Source: Gallionellaceae bacterium (GTDB lineage: Bacteria; Pseudomonadota; Gammaproteobacteria; Burkholderiales; Gallionellaceae). From it: a stretch of 64,000 bases of DNA. Both the position numbers and the translations under genes were made by a program. The stretch is from assembly GCA_009773615.1 (NCBI GenBank), contig WSYA01000004.1, forward strand, positions 1 to 64,000. Direction: 5' to 3'. The notes beneath the pieces were generated by a model that saw only the letters and a list, made by a program, of their open reading frames with translations, had not been told where the DNA came from and ran no database searches. Every line of letters begins with the position of its first letter. Positions within the stretch are counted from its first letter, which is position 1. This document shows positions 24,504 through 34,902 of the stretch, one piece after another.

Positions 24504-27500
24504 CTATTTTGAGGCATCCAGCACAAACACACCAATGAGTTTCCTCTCTTCCTGCGTAAGCAACTCTTGCAACCGGGCAGCCAACTCTTCTGCCGTTTTT
24601 GGTTTGGTGCCACTCGGTGGGGCAGATGATCTTTTGCTGGAATCGTTAAACCAGATCACCATCAACAACCCGCGCCCGCCTGTTTCTGGCGCGATGGTAT
24701 AAAGCGGAATCAATTGCTCGTGGATGGCACGCCACAAGTCGGGGCTATGATCCAGCTTAATTTCGATGGGCAGATGAAATGCTTCGCCATTACCACGGAA
24801 GGACAGACGAATATCGGCACGCTTAGATTCAGCTTCGCGGGTTTCCGGCTGCACGTCCACATCGAAAGGAACCAACAAAGGCTTGAGCCGCTCGACCAGA
24901 TAATCGCGGCAACTATTCTCCGGCCTAGGAGTTAGCGGTTTGTTGTAACCGTCCACATTCCAGAAGCGTTTATAGCAATCGGTATTGCTGGCGTGCGTTT
25001 CCTCTGCCAACTCTCCCAGAAAATCCGAGGCCAGCGCCGCAAGGTCGGCCACATTTGCGGGTTTATCGTTATCCAGCGTTTGAATAACCTGATCGACTCC
25101 CGGATGCCGGAATGTAGCCTCGCGCCGACTAACTTGCTGGGTTTGCTGCACGCTTCGGATAGCCTCATGCCAAGCACTCAGTTCGGGCAGGGTCAGCAGC
25201 CCGCTTAACACACGCCCCGCATCCTCATCTGGCATGCTGCCGAGCTTGTTGAGCAAGGCTTGCACACAATCCCTTTCGTTTTCTGCTTGCCTAACAACAT
25301 GCACACCCCATATTCGGTCTGGCGCACAGCGCGGCCCCAGCAACTCGATAAGCAAGCCCATGCTAGTAACAGGTAAGTCATAATCCTTATCCCTGTTTCG
25401 ACCGGAATACATGAAGGAGGAAAGATGGTTGATGCGCACCACCTTGCCACCAACTTGCTTCCTCACAATGGACTCATATTTCTCTGGCACAACAAGCAAA
25501 CCCGTTGCTAACCAGTACACACTCTGGGCAACATCCAGTTTTAGCGCCAGCTTCCTTTCAATCAGCGCCAACAAGGAAGCCTTATCTACATACGCAATCG
25601 CCGCCTTGAGTAAATACTCCAGAGTAGAAATCTGCTGCTGAGTGCTACGGATTGGATAGCTTTCCAGCAGCGGCATAGCAACCAACCGCGCGATGTCCCG
25701 ATAATCAGAATCATGAACAAGCTGATACAAGCCGGTAATGTGCTGCACCTTACCCAAGAGCATGGTACGGACATATTCAGTCAGCACCTTTGCGGTCAGT
25801 ATCGGACGAGACAAGCAGAGCGGCTTGACCCAAGCAGGTTCGTTGCCTGCGCCATAGGTATACCAAAACGCCAACGCCATCTCCGCAAGCTCATCGCTCA
25901 ACGTAGACAACATGGCAGAATTTTCCTGATACAGCTTTTCCATGCAGATCAAAAAAGGCGAGCGAATAAAATGCTGGCGCTGCTCAACGGCCAAGGAAAA
26001 AATATCCTTAATCATCGGCAGGTCGGGGCGATTCAATATTTTGAGTAGACCGCTCTTCGCAGCCGAGATCAATTCATCGTCGTTATTCAAGAATTTTGAC
26101 AGGCGATCTTCCCCTGTCTTCCCGGACTGATCGCCCCACATTACTGCAAGATCATGCAATACCTGCGGGTGGGCGCTTCCATCTGCAATACTCGCTTTAT
26201 GCTGCTGAAAATAATCGATACGGGACTTTAAATTATCTTCCCTCTCTTTAGCCCATTTCGCTTTTTGCTGCTGATGCTCGATATGTTGCTCATCAATCAC
26301 ACAAGCAATGAGGCCTTGATACACTTCTGCGAATTCAGAGTGATCTAGAGCGTACTGTTCAAAATATTCCAACGACAATCCTTCGCATCCACGTTCGCGT
26401 GACAATGTAAAAAAAGCTTGGCAAAAATATTGTTTTTTTGCGTAAATTGCTGATGTAGCCTGCGCCTGCGTCAACCACCATTGCCCAAGATTTTCAGGCT
26501 CTTTCGCACCATAGAGCCTGTCAATCACTTTGGATACTTCATACCCGAAATTGTTGCCATCTGGTATATGCCGAACACCCTCGCCCAATATGCTCAGGTA
26601 GCGATTAGGGTTAGTTTCAACCCATACCTTAATTTGCTGCTGATGCTCTTCGGTCAGACTGCTATGATGATATTGATCCATGCCTACGGATAACCAATCA
26701 AAAAGCCTCGCCACAGGAATTTCCGAACCGAACAACTGCAAGCCGCGTATAAGAAGCTGCCCCGCCATACCAAATAAATCATGGATCGAAGACAAGCGTA
26801 AAAAATCTGCCCCACGTCGGGATAACTCGTCGAGAAGAATAGGAACATCCTGATCAGTTACGCGTTCGATGAAACGATCATCCCAAAACACATCATAGTA
26901 TGTGCGGTCATCATAGTTTGGCTTCAAATATTGAAAAATATTTCCCGCTGCAATTACAGCGGGAAAGAGCTCCTCAAGCAACAATCCAGACAGAGTATTG
27001 CCAGTATCTTCGACCTTATTGAGCCGTATATCATCCGCGAGCAATAACAAGCTTTGCGTATCATCCGAGTGCTGTTGGATATACACCTCCAACGCCATTC
27101 TTCTCACTGCCTCCCAATGTGTTTGATCGCGGACGATTGCCATCAAAACCGTTTTCAATTCCGGCAAAGCGGGTGATTGATACAATCCATCAAACACACA
27201 AATCAGAATATTCTCGTGAGGGCTCTCTCGCGAAGGTTGTTGCAATAGTCCTCGCAAATAACTCACCATATCTCTGGTAGTAAGTGTCGAGAATGAACGG
27301 GCATCTCTCCATCCAAGACCAAGGCCGTTTGGCTTTGCCGCCTCTAGTTGCAGAGCATCCAACAAATGCACTTTGTCTACCGTCAATAATAGTTGCACAT
27401 CTCCATACAACACCATCCCTAGCGGATCAATTTCGATCATTCGATCCCGCGCCTGCATATTGAGCGCCGCCAGCCAAGCCATCAGCCCGCGCAATGCCGC

Positions 27501-28493
27501 CACCACGCCGCCATCAAAGCCCGTGGTCAATGCCAACATGCGGTTAATAGGTAATCCCTGTTTGATTTTTTCGGCGATGTATCTGGCTCCCAGATACTCC
27601 GCGACACTGCGGTGGATATAAGCGTATTCATCATTGCCAAGACTGGTGAACAGGCGAGTGCCTAGCGCGGCCTGACTCACCTCGCCGCAAGTAGCTTCCA
27701 AATCGCTCAATCCGATTTCTCCTTGAGCTTGGGCATTACCGGCACGGATGGCTGGCGCGTTGGCTAGCAGTTGCACCGCAAACAACCAGCCCGCCGCATC
27801 CAGCATCTGAGGAATGGGGTATGGCTGGCGATGAACTCTGGAATCGACCGCCAGTTTTTTGCAGGCCGACTCATACACTTCCAGCTTGCTGGTCGGCCAA
27901 GTATCGCCCTCCACGGCAGCGATCATCATGTCCAGCGTTTGCGGGTTGTAGAGCAAGCCTTCCAGATTGAATTTCCCCGCGTTGTCCAGAAACCCTTGGG
28001 CATCCGGTACTCGGCTATCATGGATGAGGATTTCGGTAACTTGCTCGTGACTGAGCGGCTCCAGATAAAGCTCGGCGATTGCCCCATTAGGTGCGCACGA
28101 TTTCAGCGCTTCGGCATCGCTATTGCCGTGCCAGTCTGCCGCGCGGCAGGATAGGCGAAAACGGGGGCAGCCCAATTTATCAAGCTTGCCGCGTATCGCT
28201 CCCAGCGGCGTGTGCGGATCATTGCGACCTGCACGGACTTCATCCAGACCGTCTATAAACAATACCTTTCTCCGCCACTCTTCACGCTCGTAATCAATGA
28301 AATCTCGTGCCGTCAGGTAATAGCCGTTCTCAGTCTTGGCCGCCTCGTCTTTGAATAAGCGCGACTTGCCCGCGCCCGGATCGCCCAGCAACACATAGGC
28401 ATCCCACTGCCGGAAATGCTCTGTATCGGCAATAATATTTTTGGACGGGTCTTCTTCCCGTGTACTGCATTTGCGCGGAACAAAATGAAGCAT
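24504..28493 (-). CDS. NACHT-type STAND NTPase with C-terminal PD-(D/E)XK-like domain
   Basis: A 1329-residue cytosolic protein. The N-terminus goes straight into a NACHT P-loop NTPase: Walker A GDPGAGKS at 37-44 and the NACHT-type Walker B VLFIDGLDE at 77-85. About 300-1180 is a long helical array without a recognised repeat. The last 140 residues look like a restriction-type nuclease: RADIRLSF with Asp1227, then LPIEIKLD with Glu1244 and Lys1246. STAND proteins couple ligand sensing by C-terminal repeats to an effector that is usually N-terminal; here the putative nuclease effector is at the C-terminus. It begins two bases after the DUF4143 ATPase gene. Antiphage defence is an inference. 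Confidence 0.75.
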   Translation of the reverse strand: MLHFVPRKCSTREEDPSKNIIADTEHFRQWDAYVLLGDPGAGKSRLFKDEAAKTENGYYLTARDFIDYEREEWRRKVLFIDGLDEVRAGRNDPHTPLGAIRGKLDKLGCPRFRLSCRAADWHGNSDAEALKSCAPNGAIAELYLEPLSHEQVTEILIHDSRVPDAQGFLDNAGKFNLEGLLYNPQTLDMMIAAVEGDTWPTSKLEVYESACKKLAVDSRVHRQPYPIPQMLDAAGWLFAVQLLANAPAIRAGNAQAQGEIGLSDLEATCGEVSQAALGTRLFTSLGNDEYAYIHRSVAEYLGARYIAEKIKQGLPINRMLALTTGFDGGVVAALRGLMAWLAALNMQARDRMIEIDPLGMVLYGDVQLLLTVDKVHLLDALQLEAAKPNGLGLGWRDARSFSTLTTRDMVSYLRGLLQQPSRESPHENILICVFDGLYQSPALPELKTVLMAIVRDQTHWEAVRRMALEVYIQQHSDDTQSLLLLADDIRLNKVEDTGNTLSGLLLEELFPAVIAAGNIFQYLKPNYDDRTYYDVFWDDRFIERVTDQDVPILLDELSRRGADFLRLSSIHDLFGMAGQLLIRGLQLFGSEIPVARLFDWLSVGMDQYHHSSLTEEHQQQIKVWVETNPNRYLSILGEGVRHIPDGNNFGYEVSKVIDRLYGAKEPENLGQWWLTQAQATSAIYAKKQYFCQAFFTLSRERGCEGLSLEYFEQYALDHSEFAEVYQGLIACVIDEQHIEHQQQKAKWAKEREDNLKSRIDYFQQHKASIADGSAHPQVLHDLAVMWGDQSGKTGEDRLSKFLNNDDELISAAKSGLLKILNRPDLPMIKDIFSLAVEQRQHFIRSPFLICMEKLYQENSAMLSTLSDELAEMALAFWYTYGAGNEPAWVKPLCLSRPILTAKVLTEYVRTMLLGKVQHITGLYQLVHDSDYRDIARLVAMPLLESYPIRSTQQQISTLEYLLKAAIAYVDKASLLALIERKLALKLDVAQSVYWLATGLLVVPEKYESIVRKQVGGKVVRINHLSSFMYSGRNRDKDYDLPVTSMGLLIELLGPRCAPDRIWGVHVVRQAENERDCVQALLNKLGSMPDEDAGRVLSGLLTLPELSAWHEAIRSVQQTQQVSRREATFRHPGVDQVIQTLDNDKPANVADLAALASDFLGELAEETHASNTDCYKRFWNVDGYNKPLTPRPENSCRDYLVERLKPLLVPFDVDVQPETREAESKRADIRLSFRGNGEAFHLPIEIKLDHSPDLWRAIHEQLIPLYTIAPETGGRGLLMVIWFNDSSKRSSAPPSGTKPKTAEELAARLQELLTQEERKLIGVFVLDASK

Positions 28494-28495
28494 GA

Positions 28496-29785
28496 TTAGC
28501 CCAACCAGTCGACAGCGGGATGCGATAAAAACTCCGCTAAAGACACTCCGCCTGCACCGACCAATATTTTCTTCGCTCGCGGGAAGTGCCCGGCAAACAC
28601 ATCCAAGCCCCTGACCGGCCTCGTCCTAGCGGCGCTTTTCACTTCGATTGCGCAAAGTTTGCTGCCTCTGGATAAAACGAAATCGACTTCATTGCTGCCG
28701 TCGCGCCAGTAATGAAGCTTGGTATCTTCGTCGCAAGTGTTGAGCAAGTGCGCGCCCACCGCACTTTCCACCAGCCTGCCCCAATAGCTGCGATCTGCTT
28801 GCGCCTCGGCGAATGTGTAGTCCTGCATGGCCGACATCAGTGCGGTATTAAACACGTTCAATTTAGGAACGGAGTTTCGTTTGCGAACTTCCTGCTCGGC
28901 GAACTTGTGCAATCCGGCTAACAGCTTCGCTTGCATGAGTAAATTCAGGTAATCCGCCAACGTCTCCGTATGTTTTGCTTCGTTGATCGAATCAATCATT
29001 TTGGTCAAAGACAATTCCTGACCGGAATAGTGGCAACCCAGTTCAAAAAGTTGCTTGAGCAGCATTGGATTTTTGATGCGCACCAGTTGCACAATGTCTT
29101 TTTCGATATTGGGCTGGATCAGGCTGTCCCGCACATAATGCCTCCAGCGCGCCTCTTCACGAATCAACGAAGCACTCCCCGGATAGCCGCCGAAATAAAT
29201 GTATTCCTCTAGGCTCAAGTTGAAAGCCTGCTGCATTTCGGCCAGCCCCCAATGACTGACCGTAATGGTTTCAAAGCGCCCTGCTAAACTTTCGGAAAGC
29301 CCTTTCTGCATCAACAGCGGTGCCGAACCCAGCAAAACAACATGCATGCCGAGTCCCTTGGCGCGGTCGCTATCCCATAGCCCTTTGACCACATCAGACC
29401 ATTGTTCAATTTTCTGAATTTCGTCGATAGCAAAAACAAAATTTCCATCCCTCGCATCTGGTGACAAAGAGACAGCTGTCTTCGCTTGCCACTGCGATAG
29501 GCGATCACGGGCTGCTTGCCAATGGTATCGCAACCATGCCGCATCCTTTTTTTGCGGGGGAGATAGCGCACTTGAAGTATCGCCAAGCTCGTCAGCAGCC
29601 CAAACATTGCTAGGTTCCTCATCCACCGAAACGTAATATCCCTGCGCTGGATTCTGCGCAATGACATCCCTGACCATAGTGGTTTTACCAACTTGCCGAG
29701 GCCCAGCCAATATATTGATGAATTGGACTTTTTCGCCCAACCTTTGCTTGAGAACCTGTTCTTGCGGACGGGTGTAAATCATCAT
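28496..29785 (-). CDS. AAA_14/DUF4143-type ATPase
   Basis: A 429-residue ATPase of the widespread AAA_14-DUF4143 class. Walker A is GPRQVGKT at 28-35 and Walker B FVFAIDE at 116-122. EEYIYFGGYPGSASL marks the link to the DUF4143 part. The C-terminus carries the usual restriction-fold remnant NEVDFVL...AIEVKSA (Asp368, Glu381, Lys383), near-typical of an active PD-(D/E)XK site. The cellular role of this family is not established. It is the first gene of an operon with the NACHT-nuclease protein, two bases apart, and a palindrome lies just before its start. Confidence 0.85.
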   Translation of the reverse strand: MMIYTRPQEQVLKQRLGEKVQFINILAGPRQVGKTTMVRDVIAQNPAQGYYVSVDEEPSNVWAADELGDTSSALSPPQKKDAAWLRYHWQAARDRLSQWQAKTAVSLSPDARDGNFVFAIDEIQKIEQWSDVVKGLWDSDRAKGLGMHVVLLGSAPLLMQKGLSESLAGRFETITVSHWGLAEMQQAFNLSLEEYIYFGGYPGSASLIREEARWRHYVRDSLIQPNIEKDIVQLVRIKNPMLLKQLFELGCHYSGQELSLTKMIDSINEAKHTETLADYLNLLMQAKLLAGLHKFAEQEVRKRNSVPKLNVFNTALMSAMQDYTFAEAQADRSYWGRLVESAVGAHLLNTCDEDTKLHYWRDGSNEVDFVLSRGSKLCAIEVKSAARTRPVRGLDVFAGHFPRAKKILVGAGGVSLAEFLSHPAVDWLG

Positions 29786-29790
29786 TTTTT

Positions 29791-29820
29791 ACATTACCGA
29801 GTAAAATTACTCAGCAATGT
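29791..29820 (-). promoter_or_regulatory. 30-base imperfect palindrome ahead of the DUF4143-NACHT operon
   Basis: ACATTACCGAGTAA and TTACTCAGCAATGT pair at 12 of 14 positions around a central AA, and the core GAGTAA-AA-TTACTC is perfect. It lies five bases upstream of the ATG on the minus strand. This fits an operator or a translation-blocking hairpin controlling the operon. The bound factor is unknown. Confidence 0.6.
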
Positions 29821-29920
29821 AACTCACCTTGAGCGATAAGTCTATTTCTCGTTGATTAAAGGGCGCGTCAAAAAATCCGATTTCGCCAAAATGCCAGACT
29901 CCGCCACAACATCCGGGTAA

Positions 29921-31615
<1,695 letters not shown>

Positions 31616-31630
31616 TTGTAAACGTCTCTT

Positions 31631-31672
31631 GAAATGAAAAAAGCTCGCAGCAATGCGAGCTTTTTTCATTTC
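31631..31672. terminator. bidirectional terminator between pgm and fliC
   Basis: A perfect 18-base inverted repeat (GAAATGAAAAAAGCTCGC and its complement) with a six-base loop. The GC core flanked by A and T runs serves both convergent genes. Confidence 0.92.
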
Positions 31673-31681
31673 TATAATCGA

Positions 31682-32497
31682 TCATCCGCGCAACAAAGTC
31701 AAAACACCGTTCGGCGATTGGTTGGCTTGTGCCGACATCGCGGTACCCGCCTGTTGCAATATCTGCGCGCGGGTCAATGCGGAGGTTTCCGCAGCATAGT
31801 CCGTGTCCATGATACGGCTACGGGAAGCGGTCTGATTTTCAGCGGCGATCTGCAAGTTGGAGATCGCCGATTCGAAACGGGTCTGCGCCGAACCAAAACT
31901 GGCGCGCAACGAAGAGACTGCGGCGATATCCATATCCAGCTTGACGATTTCCGCTTGGGCAGCCGTCGATGAGTCACCCAAGGTCGTCGAGGTTGGAATC
32001 AATGCAGCTGCGGTGGTAATAGTGAGATCGTCGACACCGGCTGCACTGTTTGCCCCCACTTGAAAAGTTTGGTTCACCGCCGCCGAAAGCAGAGGAATGT
32101 TGTTAAATATTGTCGCTTGGATCACTCGCGAATTTTCAGCATTGAGCTGGGTGAACTCCGCATCGAGCGACGCGATATCGGCATTCGATGTGGCATTGGC
32201 TCCTTGCACCGCCAACTCACGCATACGCGCCAGATTGCTTTGAATGGTACCCAATGCACCTTCAGCCGTTTGCGCGAGGGAGATGCCGTCGCTCGCGTTG
32301 CGTATCGCCTGATTCAACCCGCGAATCTGGCTTTCCATACGCGAAGCGATCGCCAATCCGGACGCGTCGTCTTTGGCGCTGTTCACCCGCAGACCGGAAG
32401 ACAAGCGTTGCACGGAAGTGTGCAACGAACCTTGAGACCCGTTCAAGTTGCGCTGCGAATTTAATGATGCAATGTTGGTATTGATGAACGCAGGCAT
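31682..32497 (-). CDS. fliC: flagellin
   Basis: Filament subunit of 271 residues. The conserved N-terminal D0/D1 region begins MPAFINTNIASLNSQRNLNGSQ and includes RLSSGLRVNSAKDDASGLAIA; the C-terminal D0/D1 ends AQILQQAGTAMSAQANQSPNGVLTLL. The variable surface region between residues 140 and 190 is very short, so the filament lacks large outer domains. No other flagellar gene lies in the window, so this copy stands alone. GGAGAAAC precedes the ATG. I looked for sigma-28 and sigma-54 promoters upstream and found no convincing match. Confidence 0.95.
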   Translation of the reverse strand: MPAFINTNIASLNSQRNLNGSQGSLHTSVQRLSSGLRVNSAKDDASGLAIASRMESQIRGLNQAIRNASDGISLAQTAEGALGTIQSNLARMRELAVQGANATSNADIASLDAEFTQLNAENSRVIQATIFNNIPLLSAAVNQTFQVGANSAAGVDDLTITTAAALIPTSTTLGDSSTAAQAEIVKLDMDIAAVSSLRASFGSAQTRFESAISNLQIAAENQTASRSRIMDTDYAAETSALTRAQILQQAGTAMSAQANQSPNGVLTLLRG

Positions 32498-32619
32498 TTG
32501 TTTCTCCTAATGGCTTGAGTTCAAAGTGCCAAGCCTATCCAAGTTAGGCGGAGTATATGGGCGAGCAAGTTGAAGCAAAGCGGGGAACAGATGGGAGAAA
32601 CGGGCTCATTAATGAAGAG

Positions 32620-33975
32620 TTAGCCCGCCACTTCTTTCACCACTGCCGCAATTCTCTCGGCCCACTGCTTGACCTGCACGCCATCTTCGCCTTCAACCAT
32701 CACGCGCAGCAAAGGCTCGGTGCCGGACGGACGCAGCAGTACGCGGCCTTTACCGTTCAAAGCGTGTTCGGCTTCACCCACCACCGCCTTGACAGCTGGA
32801 CGTTCCAATAACTCGGCAGCTTTGCCGGTAACTTTCACGTTGATGAGTATTTGCGGATACATCACCAGCGGTTGCGCCGCTTGCGCGAGCGTTTGTTTGC
32901 TCTCACGCAGTGCGTGCAGCACTTGCAACGCGGAGACGATACCGTCGCCGGTGCTGTGTTTGTCGAGACAAATGATATGGCCGGAATTTTCGCCGCCGAT
33001 TTGCCAGCCCTTTTGCTGCAACATTTCCATCACATAACGGTCGCCCACTTTGGCGCGCGCGAAAGGCACACCAATCTTTTGCATGGCATGCTCAAAAGCA
33101 AGATTGGTCATCAGCGTGCCAACTACACCGCCTTTCATGGTGCCCTGTGCCTGACGGTGTTTGGTAATGACGTAAAGCAACTGGTCTCCATCGTAAAGCT
33201 TGCCTTCCGCATCCACCATCACGAGACGGTCGCCGTCGCCGTCCAGCGCGAGACCGATATGGGCGCGATGCTCTTTCACTGCCAATTGCAGATTCTTGGG
33301 GGCGGTTGCGCCGTAGCCGTCGTTGATGTTTTTGCCGTTGGGTTCGGCACCGATGGCAACCACGTCCGCACCGAGTTCGTGGAACACGTTGCGCGCGATG
33401 TGGTAAGTCGCGCCGTGCGCGCTATCCACCACGATCTTGAGCCCGCGCAGGTTCATGTCCGAGGGGAAGGTGCTCTTGCAGAATTCGATGTAGCGTCCGA
33501 CGGCATCGTTGATGCGCTTCGCCTTGCCCAGGCCTTCGGATTCGTTGGTCTGCATGGGCTGATCCAGCCAGGCTTCGATAGCAAGCTCGGCCTCGTCCGG
33601 CAGCTTGGTCCCCTGCCCAGAAAAGAATTTGATGCCGTTGTCCTCGAATGGATTATGCGAGGCGGAGATGACTACGCCCGCCTGTAAACGTAGTGCGCGG
33701 GTGAGGTACGCCACTGCCGGGGTCGGCACGGGGCCGGCCAGATACACGTCGATACCCGCCGCGATGAGTCCAGCCTCTAGCGCCGATTCCAGCATATAGC
33801 CGGAGATGCGCGTGTCTTTGCCGATCAACACGGCGGGGCGCTCGCCCTGTGTGTGCTCTGCGCTCGCCAGAACCTTGCCCGCCGCATAGCCCAGATGCAT
33901 CACAAACTGCGGGGTGATGGGGTATTCACCAACCTTGCCGCGCACACCGTCCGTGCCAAAATATTTTCTGCTCAT
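32620..33975 (-). CDS. glmM: phosphoglucosamine mutase
   Basis: Converts glucosamine 6-phosphate to glucosamine 1-phosphate on the way to UDP-GlcNAc for peptidoglycan and LPS. The N-terminus [13 protein letters not shown] is the family hallmark. The phosphoserine loop is VISASHNPF (Ser106), the metal loop ALDGDGDRL, and the phosphate site [15 protein letters not shown]. The 451-residue length fits. I start at 33975 after GGGTGA, four bases behind the folP stop; an upstream in-frame ATG at 33999 lies inside folP. The ftsH-folP-glmM order is conserved in proteobacteria. Confidence 0.97.
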   Translation of the reverse strand: MSRKYFGTDGVRGKVGEYPITPQFVMHLGYAAGKVLASAEHTQGERPAVLIGKDTRISGYMLESALEAGLIAAGIDVYLAGPVPTPAVAYLTRALRLQAGVVISASHNPFEDNGIKFFSGQGTKLPDEAELAIEAWLDQPMQTNESEGLGKAKRINDAVGRYIEFCKSTFPSDMNLRGLKIVVDSAHGATYHIARNVFHELGADVVAIGAEPNGKNINDGYGATAPKNLQLAVKEHRAHIGLALDGDGDRLVMVDAEGKLYDGDQLLYVITKHRQAQGTMKGGVVGTLMTNLAFEHAMQKIGVPFARAKVGDRYVMEMLQQKGWQIGGENSGHIICLDKHSTGDGIVSALQVLHALRESKQTLAQAAQPLVMYPQILINVKVTGKAAELLERPAVKAVVGEAEHALNGKGRVLLRPSGTEPLLRVMVEGEDGVQVKQWAERIAAVVKEVAG

Positions 33976-33979
33976 GTCA

Positions 33980-34804
33980 TCACCCTTCGTATACCGCATT
34001 CCAGATTTTCAAAGCATCCACCGTTTCGCGCACATCATGCACGCGCACGATGGCGGCACCGCGCTGCACTGCGACCAGCGCTGCCGCCACACTCGCCGCC
34101 ATGCGCTCGTTCACATCGCGCCCGGTGATCGCACCCAGCATGGATTTGCGCGACAGCCCTGCCAGCACCGGCACGCCGAGGTCGGCGAATCCCTGCATGT
34201 TTTTCAATAAGGTGAGATTATGCACCAGACTCTTGCCAAAACCGAAACCGGGGTCAACCACGATGCGTTCGCGTGCGATGCCGGTCGTCTGCACCGCTGT
34301 CACGCGCATTTTTAAAAAGCTCATCACCTCACTCATCACGTCGGCGTATTGCGGCGCGAGCTGCATGCTCTCGGGGTTGCCCTGCTTGTGCATCAGGCAA
34401 ACTGCCGCAGCGCTGCCAGCCACTGCCGCCAATGCCTCCGGCGCTTGCAGGGCATTGATGTCGTTGACCATACTCGCTCCTGCCGCAAGCGCTGCGCGCA
34501 TCACGGAAGGCTTCCAAGTATCGATGGAGATAGGTACTGCAATATCGCGCAGGCCTTCGATCACCGGCAGAACGCGATCCAACTCCTCCTGCTCGCTCAC
34601 CGCTACCGCGCCGGGGCGTGTCGATTCACCGCCGATGTCGAGAATATCCGCGCCCTCTTCGATCAAACGCTGAGCGTGAGCGATAGCAGCTGCATGCGAC
34701 AAGTGTTTGCCGCCGTCTGAGAAGGAGTCGGGCGTCACATTGACAATGCCCATCACCTTGGGATGCGAAAGATCGAGTTTGAATTTGCCGCAGAGGAGGA
34801 ACAT
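33980..34804 (-). CDS. folP: dihydropteroate synthase
   Basis: Joins p-aminobenzoate to 6-hydroxymethyl-dihydropterin diphosphate in folate synthesis; it is the target of sulfonamides. Signature segments are [33 protein letters not shown], the DPGFGFGKS pterin loop, and [15 protein letters not shown]. The C-terminal [14 protein letters not shown] carries the conserved Arg-His. The 274-residue length is typical. It lies between ftsH and glmM, with an intergenic repeat separating it from ftsH. Confidence 0.97.
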   Translation of the reverse strand: MFLLCGKFKLDLSHPKVMGIVNVTPDSFSDGGKHLSHAAAIAHAQRLIEEGADILDIGGESTRPGAVAVSEQEELDRVLPVIEGLRDIAVPISIDTWKPSVMRAALAAGASMVNDINALQAPEALAAVAGSAAAVCLMHKQGNPESMQLAPQYADVMSEVMSFLKMRVTAVQTTGIARERIVVDPGFGFGKSLVHNLTLLKNMQGFADLGVPVLAGLSRKSMLGAITGRDVNERMAASVAAALVAVQRGAAIVRVHDVRETVDALKIWNAVYEG

Positions 34805-34822
34805 AAGGCAGTCCTTAGACTT

Positions 34823-34899
34823 TAGTAGCTAGTCGTTAGTTTTTGTCGCGCGCCACGAGTGGCGCAACTAACAACCAACGTTTAGCCACTAACGACTGC
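34823..34899. repeat. TAGTCGTTAGT-type intergenic repeat, copy 3
   Basis: Left arm TAGTAGCTAGTCGTTAGT, right arm CCACTAACGACT, with an inner GTCGCGCGCCACGAGTGGCGC hairpin-like core. It fills the gap between ftsH and folP and matches the arms of the other three copies. Confidence 0.75.
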
Positions 34900-34902
34900 C
34901 TT

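Noticed and set aside
32520-32600. Possible sigma-28 or sigma-54 promoter for the flagellin gene
   Set aside because: TTGGCAC occurs on the minus strand, but no GC follows at the distance required for sigma-54, and no TAAA/GCCGATAA pair is present. Not supported.
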